The notes under the pieces were generated by a model, which saw only the letters and a program-made list of their open reading frames with translations, had not been told where the DNA came from and made no database searches. The translations under genes were made by a program, and so were the position numbers. This document shows positions 40,549 through 47,589 of a stretch of DNA of 64,000 nucleotides, piece after piece; the first letter of the stretch is position 1; each line of letters starts with the position of its first letter. Source of the stretch: G963676095 sp963676095 (GTDB lineage: Bacteria > Bacteroidota > Bacteroidia > Bacteroidales > Prolixibacteraceae); contig OY781040.1 in NCBI GenBank assembly GCA_963676095.1, positions 2,914,001 through 2,978,000 on the forward strand, in the 5' to 3' direction.

Positions 40549-41256
40549 ATGAGTGAAGACAAATACAAAATCCTGCTCGTCGACGACGAAGTTGATATCC
40601 TCGAATTTATCAGTTATAATCTGGAAAAAGAGGGATTTAAGGTTTATACGGCCCAAAATGGGGCAGAAGCAATTAAAATTGCTGAAAAGAAAGTGCCCCA
40701 TCTGATTATTTTGGATGTGATGATGCCGGAGATGGACGGTATTGCTGCTTGCGAAGAAATGCGGAAAATTCCTGCTTTGCAGAGCAGTGTGATCGCTTTT
40801 CTGACGGCCAGGGGGGAAGATTATTCACAAATAGCCGGGTTTGAAGCCGGTGCCGACGATTATATCACCAAGCCTATCCGTCCGAAAGTGCTGGTAAGCA
40901 GGGTAAAAGCCCTTCTGAAAAGGACAGGTGGCAGCGGGGCAGCTGCAACTGCTGTTCCTTCTGAGAATAATAATATGCTTTCGATTGGAGACCTTGTTAT
41001 TGACAAGGAACGTTACTTGATTAAAAAAAGCGGAGAGGAAATGATCCTTCCGAGAAAAGAATTCGAGCTCCTTTCGTTACTGGTATCAAAACCAGGCAAG
41101 GTATTTACCCGCGAGGAAATTTACTATTCGGTCTGGGGGGACAATGTTGTTGTTGGGGACAGGACCATCGATGTCCATATCCGGAAACTTCGTGAGAAAA
41201 TAGGTAACGATCACATTAAAACGCTTAAGGGCATAGGTTACAAGTTTGTCGAATAG
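40549..41256 (+). CDS. OmpR/PhoB-type response regulator
   Basis: A 235-residue regulator. The receiver domain (1-120) has the acidic pocket (LLVDDEVD), phospho-acceptor Asp in LIILDVMMPEMDG near 53, Thr in FLTARGE and Lys in YITKPIRP near 106. A linker of Ala and Gly leads to a winged-helix DNA-binding domain (about 140-235, LPRKEFELLSLLVSKPGKVFTREE, RTIDVHIRKLREKIG). It probably pairs with the kinase just upstream. Target sites are not visible to me. Confidence 0.93.
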   Translation: MSEDKYKILLVDDEVDILEFISYNLEKEGFKVYTAQNGAEAIKIAEKKVPHLIILDVMMPEMDGIAACEEMRKIPALQSSVIAFLTARGEDYSQIAGFEAGADDYITKPIRPKVLVSRVKALLKRTGGSGAAATAVPSENNNMLSIGDLVIDKERYLIKKSGEEMILPRKEFELLSLLVSKPGKVFTREEIYYSVWGDNVVVGDRTIDVHIRKLREKIGNDHIKTLKGIGYKFVE

Positions 41257-41289
41257 ATCTGCGTAATTGGAATAACCGTTTTATAAACC

Positions 41290-41721
41290 ATGAAGAATTA
41301 CTATTTCATTTTTGCATTTTTGGCCTTAATAGTTGTATCCTGTAAGTCAAAGCATGTTCCAGCCGAGGATGTTCAGGTTACCGTGGCCCCCCAAAACAAA
41401 ATTGAGAAGGATACTGTAGTTGTGCCTAAACAGGAAGTTATTTTAAATGAGCAGGTCCTTCCAGGTGACAAATATTTTCTTATTATTAATTCGTACACAA
41501 TTCCGGAGTTTGCCCAGGCTGCAAAAAAAATTTATATCGAAAAAGGGTTTAAGCCTGCTGTTGTCATGCGCGATCGGGATGGTTACTACCGTCTGGCTAT
41601 TAAGTCGTTTAATGATTATCAAAAGGCAGTAAAAGAAATGCAACGCTTAAAAGGCGGTGACCCTGAATATAAAAATCTTTGGGTTTTTGCCGGCAGGAAC
41701 CAAACTGAAAGTTTTAATTGA
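41290..41721 (+). CDS. SPOR-domain lipoprotein
   Basis: A 143-residue lipoprotein (FLALIVVSCKSKH lipobox) with a C-terminal SPOR domain (about 58-135: YFLIINSYTIPEFAQAAKK, GYYRLAIKSFNDYQKAVK). SPOR binds peptidoglycan stripped of side chains, often at the division site. It starts 33 bases after the response regulator and may share its transcript. Its stop codon directly abuts the stop codon of the opposite-strand gene, with no space for a terminator. Confidence 0.85.
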   Translation: MKNYYFIFAFLALIVVSCKSKHVPAEDVQVTVAPQNKIEKDTVVVPKQEVILNEQVLPGDKYFLIINSYTIPEFAQAAKKIYIEKGFKPAVVMRDRDGYYRLAIKSFNDYQKAVKEMQRLKGGDPEYKNLWVFAGRNQTESFN

Positions 41722-42333
41722 CTATATGTAGTTTATAATCAGATAATTGATTATAAATCCTGCAAAAAAACCGGAATAAACTTGTACCGGATTATGCTTA
41801 TCCAGTATAAGCCTGGAGGTACCGATCAATCCGGCAGCGGTAATTAAATAAGAGAGCAGCACCGACGTGTCGGTATTAAGCCTGAACGACAAGGCCATGA
41901 ATACCCCTATTAATCCTCCGATACCAGCCATGTGGGCACTTATTTTCCAGCGAATGGATACAATCATCAGGGTAACGATGATCAGTATTGAAGAGATCAG
42001 AAAAACTCTGTAAATCGGATAAACAGGCAGACGTCCGAGGTAATAGTAGCCCAGGTAGTAGAAAATGGCAGAGGCTAGCATCGGGATTACCCTGTCTGCG
42101 TTTTTATTAAGGTCGATCCTGAATTTTGTATTTAAGCTCATGAGTCCGATGCTGATCAATGGAAGAACGAACGTGCTGATAAATATAATCATCAGGATGA
42201 ACAGTTTGGCCTGGTAAGTAAGTAATGAAAAGTAAAAGCCGGAATTCAACAAAAGCAGAAAAGCCAAAGTTGGCATAATCAGTGGGTGAAAAATAAGAGA
42301 AATGCCTTTGGCTATATTTTTTATGATGTTCAT
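41722..42333 (-). CDS. PAP2-like integral membrane protein
   Basis: A 203-residue protein with about six membrane spans. Two segments recall the PAP2 phosphatase motifs: KISAHMAGIGGLIG (the SGH motif as SAH) and SRLILDKHNPVQVYSGF (the SRxxxxxH motif). The final Asp of the third motif is replaced by Gln and the first motif (KxxxxxxRP) is incomplete, so lipid phosphatase activity is uncertain. It follows rpoN on the minus strand by 10 bases and is probably cotranscribed with it. Confidence 0.65.
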   Translation of the reverse strand: MNIIKNIAKGISLIFHPLIMPTLAFLLLLNSGFYFSLLTYQAKLFILMIIFISTFVLPLISIGLMSLNTKFRIDLNKNADRVIPMLASAIFYYLGYYYLGRLPVYPIYRVFLISSILIIVTLMIVSIRWKISAHMAGIGGLIGVFMALSFRLNTDTSVLLSYLITAAGLIGTSRLILDKHNPVQVYSGFFAGFIINYLIINYI

Positions 42334-42343
42334 ATCAGTCTTT

Positions 42344-43798
42344 TTAAAGTTCTTTTCTTAGCCGTGCCACCTGGATGCCGAGTTGTTCCCGGTATTTTGC
42401 AACAGTCCTTCTGGCAATCGGGTACGATTTATCTTTTAGTATCTGGGCCAGCTTGTCATCTGTTAATGGCCGGCGTTTATCTTCGGCAGAAATGCATTCT
42501 TCGAGGATCTTTTTAATTTCACGTGTTGATACTTCTTCTCCCGTATCTTTTTGCATTCCTTCCGAAAAGAAATACTTTAGAGGGAATATTCCGAAGTGGG
42601 TTTGGATATATTTACTGTTTGATACCCTTGAGATTGTAGAAATATCCAGGCCAGTCCTGTCTGCAATATCTTTCAGGATCATTGGTTTCAGTTTTGTTTC
42701 GTCACCTTCCTGGAAATATTCCTTTTGAAAGTTAATGATTTCCGACATGGTTAAAAGCAAAGTCTGATGCCTTTGTCTGATTGCATCAATGAACCATTTC
42801 GCCGAATCCATTTTTTGTTTCACGAACAGGAGAGCATCCTTTTGGTCCCGGGAAATACTCTTTTTATTTTCATTGTATGACTTCATCATATCGAGATAGG
42901 TGCTGCTCATTTTCAGGTCGGGCACATTGCGTTGATTTAGAAAGAGCTGAAGTTCGCCGTCATTGTTTTCGAGAATAAAATCCGGAACGATTACCTGATT
43001 CGATTTACTTAAGGGATTGCTGTACGAACTGCCTGGTTTAGGATTAAGTTTCAGTATTTCGGCAACCGCATTTTTCAGTTCATCTTCGGTAATATCATAT
43101 TTCTTAATGATCTTGTCATAGTGTTTCCTGGTAAATTCTTCGAAGCTGTCCTGGATGATCTTCATCGCGAGGATAGTTGTTTCCGAACCTTTTTTACGCT
43201 GGATCTGGAGTAAGAGGCATTCCTGAAGGTTGCGTGCGCCAACCCCTGCCGGATCGAAATCCTGGATGATCTCAAGAATCTCCCAGAGTTCCTTTTCGCT
43301 CACGTTCATGTTCAGGTTAAAGGCAAGGTCGTCACTGATCGAGATGAGGTCTCTCCGAAGATATCCATCTTCATCAATATTGCCGATAATGTATTCTGCA
43401 ATTTTCTTTTGCGTTTCATTTAATTCGGTAAGTCCCAGCTGTTCAGTCATGGATTCGTGAAAGCTGGTACCTGAAGAGAAGGGAATATCGACTTGTTTGT
43501 CATCTTTCGAATAATTATTGGAAGAAAGCCTGTACTCGGGAATATCATCTTCGTCCATGTAATCTTCGAGCGAAAACTCATCATTCTCACTTTCATTTAC
43601 CGGTTCTTCGTCCTGCATTTCTGTTTCTTCGGAAGGCTCTTCCCCGGAGAGCTCCAGAACAGGATTTTCTTCAATCTCTTTTTTTATCCTTTGCTCCAGC
43701 TGAACAGTAGGTATTTCCAAAAGCTTGATTACCTGAATCTGTTGAGGAGAAAGCTTTTGAAGCAATCTTTGCTGTAAGCTGAGTTTCTGAGATGGCAT
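42344..43798 (-). CDS. rpoN: RNA polymerase sigma-54 factor
   Basis: Recruits RNA polymerase to -24/-12 promoters and needs an AAA+ activator. The 484-residue protein has the Gln/Leu-rich activator-interacting N-terminus (MPSQKLSLQQRLLQKLSPQQIQVIKLLEIP), an acidic region, a core-binding domain (about 115-310), the HTH (ADRTGLDISTISRVSNSKYI) and the RpoN box IARRTVAKYREQLGI near the C-terminus. A start 21 bases upstream falls inside a -7 box (43818-43825), so the ATG at 43798 is used. No sigma-54 activator is in the window. Confidence 0.95.
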   Translation of the reverse strand: MPSQKLSLQQRLLQKLSPQQIQVIKLLEIPTVQLEQRIKKEIEENPVLELSGEEPSEETEMQDEEPVNESENDEFSLEDYMDEDDIPEYRLSSNNYSKDDKQVDIPFSSGTSFHESMTEQLGLTELNETQKKIAEYIIGNIDEDGYLRRDLISISDDLAFNLNMNVSEKELWEILEIIQDFDPAGVGARNLQECLLLQIQRKKGSETTILAMKIIQDSFEEFTRKHYDKIIKKYDITEDELKNAVAEILKLNPKPGSSYSNPLSKSNQVIVPDFILENNDGELQLFLNQRNVPDLKMSSTYLDMMKSYNENKKSISRDQKDALLFVKQKMDSAKWFIDAIRQRHQTLLLTMSEIINFQKEYFQEGDETKLKPMILKDIADRTGLDISTISRVSNSKYIQTHFGIFPLKYFFSEGMQKDTGEEVSTREIKKILEECISAEDKRRPLTDDKLAQILKDKSYPIARRTVAKYREQLGIQVARLRKEL

Positions 43799-43817
43799 AA
43801 AGTTTCCTGTTTTGTTC

Positions 43818-43825
43818 AAAGATAA
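43818..43825 (-). promoter_or_regulatory. Candidate -7 box of rpoN
   Basis: Minus-strand TATCTTTG fits TAnnTTTG, 20 bases upstream of the rpoN ATG; it overlaps the next possible upstream start. Confidence 0.5.
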
Positions 43826-43854
43826 GTTTATTCTATAACAATATTAAATTTACA

Positions 43855-43890
43855 AATAAAAAAGAGAGGTACTCTGAGGGCCTCTCTCTT
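43855..43890 (-). terminator. Terminator after asnS
   Basis: Minus strand: AGAGAGG pairs with CCTCTCT across a loop of about 10 bases, followed by TTTTTATTTG. It lies between the asnS stop and the rpoN promoter. Confidence 0.8.
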
Positions 43891-43910
43891 TTTTGATATG
43901 AATAATTTTT

Positions 43911-45347
43911 TCAGAATTCTGCATTCTTAGGGGTTCGCGGAAAGGCGATTACATCTCGGATATTTCCCATTCCGGTAACAAAAAGGATAAACCGTTCGAA
44001 GCCAAGGCCAAACCCGGAGTGGGGTACGCTTCCGAAGCGGCGGGTATCCAAATACCACCACATTTCCTTGTCAGGAACGCCCATCTCGCTCATCCTGTTT
44101 AGCAGTTTGCCGTAATCGGCTTCACGTTCAGAGCCTCCGATGATCTCTCCGATTTGAGGGAAAAGGACGTCCATGGCTGCCACTGTTTTGCCATCCGGGT
44201 TCTGCTTCATGTAAAAAGCCTTAATTTCTTTCGGGTAATCAATCAGAATGACCGGTTTCTGAAAATGTTTCTCGACCAGGTACCGTTCGTGTTCGCTCTG
44301 CAGGTCAACGCCCCACTCTACAGGGAACTGAAATTTGCCTTTTTTGTAGGGCTTTGAATTTTTCAGGATATCAATGGCTTCGGTATAGGTACAGCGCACG
44401 AAATCGTTGTGAAGCACGAACTGGAGCTTTCCGATCAGTTCCATTGACCGTTCTTCCTGGGGTTTGTTTTTTTCTTCTTGCTGTAAGCGTTCACTTAAAA
44501 ATTTGAGATCGTCCAGGCAATTGTCCAGGGCATATTTGATGAGTGACTTCAAAAAATCTTCTGCCAGGTCCATGTTGTCATTGAGCTCATAGAATGCCAT
44601 TTCAGGTTCTATCATCCAGAATTCGGCCAGGTGCCTGGTCGTATTCGAGTTCTCTGCGCGGAATGTAGGACCGAAGGTGTAAATCTCTCCAAGTGCCGTG
44701 GCTCCCAATTCTCCCTCCAGCTGACCGGAAACTGTCAGGTTGGTTGGACGTCCGAAAAAGTCCTGTGTAAAATCAACGACACCTTCGTCGTTAACCGGAG
44801 GGTTAATGGCCGGTAAGGTTGAAACTCTAAACATTTGTCCTGCTCCTTCTGCATCAGATGCAGTGATAATCGGGGTGTGCAGGTAATAAAATCCTTTATC
44901 GTTAAAATATTTATGAATGGCATAAGCCATGGCATGCCTGATCCGGAAAACAGCACTGAATGTTGCAGTACGGAAGCGCAGGTGTGCATTCTCACGCAGA
45001 AATTCCAGACTGTGTTTTTTTGGCTGAATCGGGTATTTGTCAGGATCTGCCTTTCCGTAAATCATGATTTCCGTTGCATTCAACTCCACAGCCTGGCCGC
45101 TTCCCGGTGATTCGACCAGAACTCCGGTAACAGCCAAAGAAGTACTTGTATTGATATCTTTCAGAAGATCTTCTCCAAATTTTTCAACGTCAGCAACAAT
45201 CTGCAAATTATTTATAGTCGAGCCGTCATTCAACGTGATAAAGTTGACGTTTTTACTACCCCGTTTTGTGCGGACCCAACCTTTAACCAATACCTGCTGG
45301 CCTACCTGGCCCCCGGACAGGACTTCTTTGATTTTAATTCGTTTCAT
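43911..45347 (-). CDS. asnS: Asparaginyl-tRNA synthetase
   Basis: Charges tRNA-Asn in the cytoplasm. A class IIb enzyme of 478 residues: N-terminal OB anticodon-binding domain (about 15-110, VLVKGWVRTKRGSKNVNFITLNDG), then the catalytic core with motif 1 around HTPIITASDAEGAGQMF, motif 2 in GPTFRAENSNTTRHLAEFWMIEPEMAF, and motif 3 GLGFERFILFVTGMGNIRDV. Replacement of the AspRS-specific features by TRHLAEFWM supports Asn. The leader starts with a stable hairpin (45374-45399). Confidence 0.95.
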   Translation of the reverse strand: MKRIKIKEVLSGGQVGQQVLVKGWVRTKRGSKNVNFITLNDGSTINNLQIVADVEKFGEDLLKDINTSTSLAVTGVLVESPGSGQAVELNATEIMIYGKADPDKYPIQPKKHSLEFLRENAHLRFRTATFSAVFRIRHAMAYAIHKYFNDKGFYYLHTPIITASDAEGAGQMFRVSTLPAINPPVNDEGVVDFTQDFFGRPTNLTVSGQLEGELGATALGEIYTFGPTFRAENSNTTRHLAEFWMIEPEMAFYELNDNMDLAEDFLKSLIKYALDNCLDDLKFLSERLQQEEKNKPQEERSMELIGKLQFVLHNDFVRCTYTEAIDILKNSKPYKKGKFQFPVEWGVDLQSEHERYLVEKHFQKPVILIDYPKEIKAFYMKQNPDGKTVAAMDVLFPQIGEIIGGSEREADYGKLLNRMSEMGVPDKEMWWYLDTRRFGSVPHSGFGLGFERFILFVTGMGNIRDVIAFPRTPKNAEF

Positions 45348-45373
45348 TTGTTTGTTAATTATGCAGATTTTAT

Positions 45374-45399
45374 GATCCTGATTCTCAGTTTTCAGGATC
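45374..45399 (-). other. 5'-terminal hairpin in the asnS leader
   Basis: GATCCTGA and TCAGGATC form a perfect 8-bp stem with a 10-base loop. With the -7 box at 45406-45413, the transcript would begin at or next to this hairpin, a design that often protects mRNA 5' ends. Confidence 0.5.
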
Positions 45400-45405
45400 G
45401 ATCAG

Positions 45406-45413
45406 CAAAATTA
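45406..45413 (-). promoter_or_regulatory. Candidate -7 box of asnS
   Basis: Minus-strand TAATTTTG fits TAnnTTTG, 59 bases upstream of the asnS ATG. Confidence 0.45.
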
Positions 45414-45667
45414 CATTTTTCTGCTTAAAAACATAAGAAGGGAGACGAAAAGTTTGGTAAAACTAAGTTCTTTATATCGGGTCAGAACATGGCTGTGAGT
45501 AAGCAAAATAAGTTGTAAAAATTAGAGAAACGGAGGTTTTTCCTTTATTATTTTATTATAATGTCTTTTTTACTTTAGGATTTATTAAGACTAATACGAA
45601 ATATTTAGTTTTAAATGCTATTATCGAAACTTTAATTTATTTTACAAGCTAAACTTTCCCCATCCAA
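45414..45667. other. AT-rich intergenic region between divergent genes
   Basis: No reading frame or clear repeat. It must hold the promoter of the ECF sigma gene, but no -7 box matching TAnnTTTG stands out close to its ATG. Confidence 0.5.
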
Positions 45668-46222
45668 ATGCAGATTGAGGAGCAGATATTATTTAATGAG
45701 ATAAAAAACCGAAACCGAAAAGTTTTTGACGCTTTATTCCGCGAGTATTATCCCGCGTTGACCAGGTTTGCTGAACGTTTCACTTTCGACAGGACAGTAA
45801 GCGAAGATCTTGTTCAGTCTTTCTTTGTGTCACTCTGGGAAAATGCCTCGGATATCGATATTAGAGTATCGCTGAAACAGTATTGCTATCAATCGATCAG
45901 AAACAGATGCATGAATCGTTTACGGGATTTGCGTATTCAGGATAAGAGGAAGTTGTTATATATTGAGGCTGTTTTGAGCCAGGATGATACTTCTGAATGG
46001 GTTGACCCTGTGATATTAACCAAAATCAAAAAAAGTATTGATTTGTTACCTTCCCAGATGGCTTTGATTTTTAAACTTAAATACCTGGAGGGTAAGCGGA
46101 ATAAAGAGATCTCAGAATTATTGAATGTCTCTGAAAATACGATTAAAACACAATTGTCCAGAGCTCGGGATAAAATCCGTGTAAGTCTTCTTAAATCTAC
46201 CAATTTGTATTTTTTTTTATAA
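45668..46222 (+). CDS. ECF sigma factor of a SusC/D locus
   Basis: A 184-residue sigma-70 of the Bacteroidota ECF group. Region 2 (about 20-85) contains YYPALTRFAERFTFD and SEDLVQSFFVSLWEN. Region 4 (about 120-175) contains LPSQMALIFKLKYLEGKRNKEI and SENTIKTQLSRARDKI, a helix-turn-helix. It is followed by its FecR-type anti-sigma and a SusC with an N-terminal STN signalling domain, the standard trans-envelope relay. It likely turns on the SusC promoter when substrate is bound. Confidence 0.92.
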   Translation: MQIEEQILFNEIKNRNRKVFDALFREYYPALTRFAERFTFDRTVSEDLVQSFFVSLWENASDIDIRVSLKQYCYQSIRNRCMNRLRDLRIQDKRKLLYIEAVLSQDDTSEWVDPVILTKIKKSIDLLPSQMALIFKLKYLEGKRNKEISELLNVSENTIKTQLSRARDKIRVSLLKSTNLYFFL

Positions 46223-46304
46223 TTCCTTATTTTTCTTGTCACCCATTTTGATCTTTTGGTGTCTTTTAGGTATAGTGATTTAGATAAAACGAATACTAAA
46301 AATT

Positions 46305-47456
46305 GTGGAAAAGCGTCAGGAGATTGATTTTGAGGTTATTTGGAAGAAAATACACAAAATATCAACAGAAGAAGAGGACCGCATACTTGATGAATGGTTA
46401 AAGCAAAGCCGAAAAAACCGGTTGTTTTTTTTTAAGGCAAAGAAATACTATGAGAGGGAAAGGGAACCTGAACCTGCTATTGATGTTGATAAAGCTTTAA
46501 AAAGTATCTGGAAACAGATGGACAGAGGTATGTGGTTATGGAAGCGCGTTTCATCGGTTGCTGCTGCTGTTGTTTTGATTCTGTTTGTTTCGTTTTTTTA
46601 TTTGTCGAAAAGAAAGCCGGAGCACAAAGTCACGGCTGAATCGATAACAACGATCCAACCGGGGAAGAATGAAGCAGTGCTTGTTTTAAATAACGGCACG
46701 ACTTACCGGTTGGCATCAGACAAAGATATTTCACTTGATTTGAATGGTGCCCGGGTGAACAGTAAGGGAAAGTCCCTTGAGTATACAAAGGATAAAGAGA
46801 AAAACAGAAAAGTCGAATACAATACGTTGCAGGTTCCTTTGGGCGGAGAATTCTTTGTGATCTTGTCAGATAGTACAAAAGTTTGGCTAAACTCGGGGAC
46901 TACCTTGCGGTATCCGGTGCAATTTTTGGGAGATGAGCGGAAAGTTGAGCTTAAGGGAGAAGCCTTTTTTCAGGTCAGTAAAACCGGTCAGCCATTCCGG
47001 GTGAAATCGGGGGGACAAATAGTTGAGGTGCTTGGTACCCAGTTTAATATATCAGCATATCAGGACGAGAACGTTGTTTTGACCACACTCACGGAGGGAA
47101 AATTGAAAGTTTTTTTGGAAGGAGAAACCTCCAACGAACAGATTTTATTGCCAGGGAACCAGTGCCATTTTGAGAAGGAAACGAAAACGTTGACGCAATA
47201 TCCGGTCAATGTAAATGAATTTGCTTCATGGAAGGATGGCTGGTTTGTTTTTAAAAATGCAAAACTGGAGTCAATGATGAAAACACTGTCCCGCTGGTAC
47301 AATATGAATGTCATTTTTGAAAATGATAAAGCTCGTTCAATCCGGTTTACGGGCGATATCAAACGATATGATGATTTAAGCAAATTTTTATCATTTATTA
47401 AAAAGACAGATGAGGTTCAGATTGAAATTGAGGGAAAAACTGTTGTCATAAAATAG
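46305..47456 (+). CDS. FecR-family anti-sigma factor
   Basis: A 383-residue inner-membrane protein. The cytoplasmic N-terminus (1-75) holds the sigma, with a membrane span near 76-98 (VSSVAAAVVLILFVSFFYL). The periplasmic part starts with the FecR domain (about 175-275, NTLQVPLGGEFFVILSDSTKV, LKGEAFFQVSKTGQPFRV, VEVLGTQFNISAY) and ends with DUF4974 (about 312-383, FKNAKLESMMKTLSRWYNMNV), which contacts the STN domain of SusC. It starts with GTG; no suitable ATG lies in frame nearby. 82 bases separate it from the sigma gene. Confidence 0.92.
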   Translation: MEKRQEIDFEVIWKKIHKISTEEEDRILDEWLKQSRKNRLFFFKAKKYYEREREPEPAIDVDKALKSIWKQMDRGMWLWKRVSSVAAAVVLILFVSFFYLSKRKPEHKVTAESITTIQPGKNEAVLVLNNGTTYRLASDKDISLDLNGARVNSKGKSLEYTKDKEKNRKVEYNTLQVPLGGEFFVILSDSTKVWLNSGTTLRYPVQFLGDERKVELKGEAFFQVSKTGQPFRVKSGGQIVEVLGTQFNISAYQDENVVLTTLTEGKLKVFLEGETSNEQILLPGNQCHFEKETKTLTQYPVNVNEFASWKDGWFVFKNAKLESMMKTLSRWYNMNVIFENDKARSIRFTGDIKRYDDLSKFLSFIKKTDEVQIEIEGKTVVIK

Positions 47457-47504
47457 TTTTAATGAAAACATTAATTTATTGGAATCTGCACAAAACAGGT
47501 TAGA

Positions 47505-47575
47505 CAGAAAAAGAAAAGTGAGAAGTGTTCGTACCACTTCTCACTTAAAAGCTTAACTATAAATGTTGTATTAAT
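47505..47575 (-). ncRNA. Candidate antisense RNA to the SusC leader
   Basis: On the minus strand a -7 box (TAGATTTG, 47582-47589) is followed about 70 bases later by a strong terminator: AAGTGAGAAGTG and CACTTCTCACTT form a perfect 12-bp stem with a 7-base loop (47516-47546), followed by TTCTTTTTCTG. No minus-strand gene exists here, and on the plus strand no T run follows, so the terminator only makes sense for an antisense transcript. Short antisense RNAs over the leader of susC are described in Bacteroides for ECF-controlled loci (the DonS type). The -33 element is not visible; boundaries are inferred. Confidence 0.5.
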
Positions 47576-47581
47576 ACATTG

Positions 47582-47589
47582 CAAATCTA
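47582..47589 (-). promoter_or_regulatory. Candidate -7 box of the antisense RNA
   Basis: CAAATCTA on the plus strand reads TAGATTTG on the minus strand, a match to TAnnTTTG that overlaps the first base of the SusC start codon. Confidence 0.4.

Noticed and set aside
47516..47546. Hairpin as a terminator of the anti-sigma gene
   Set aside because: On the plus strand it is followed by AAAAGC, not a T run; only the minus-strand reading makes a terminator.
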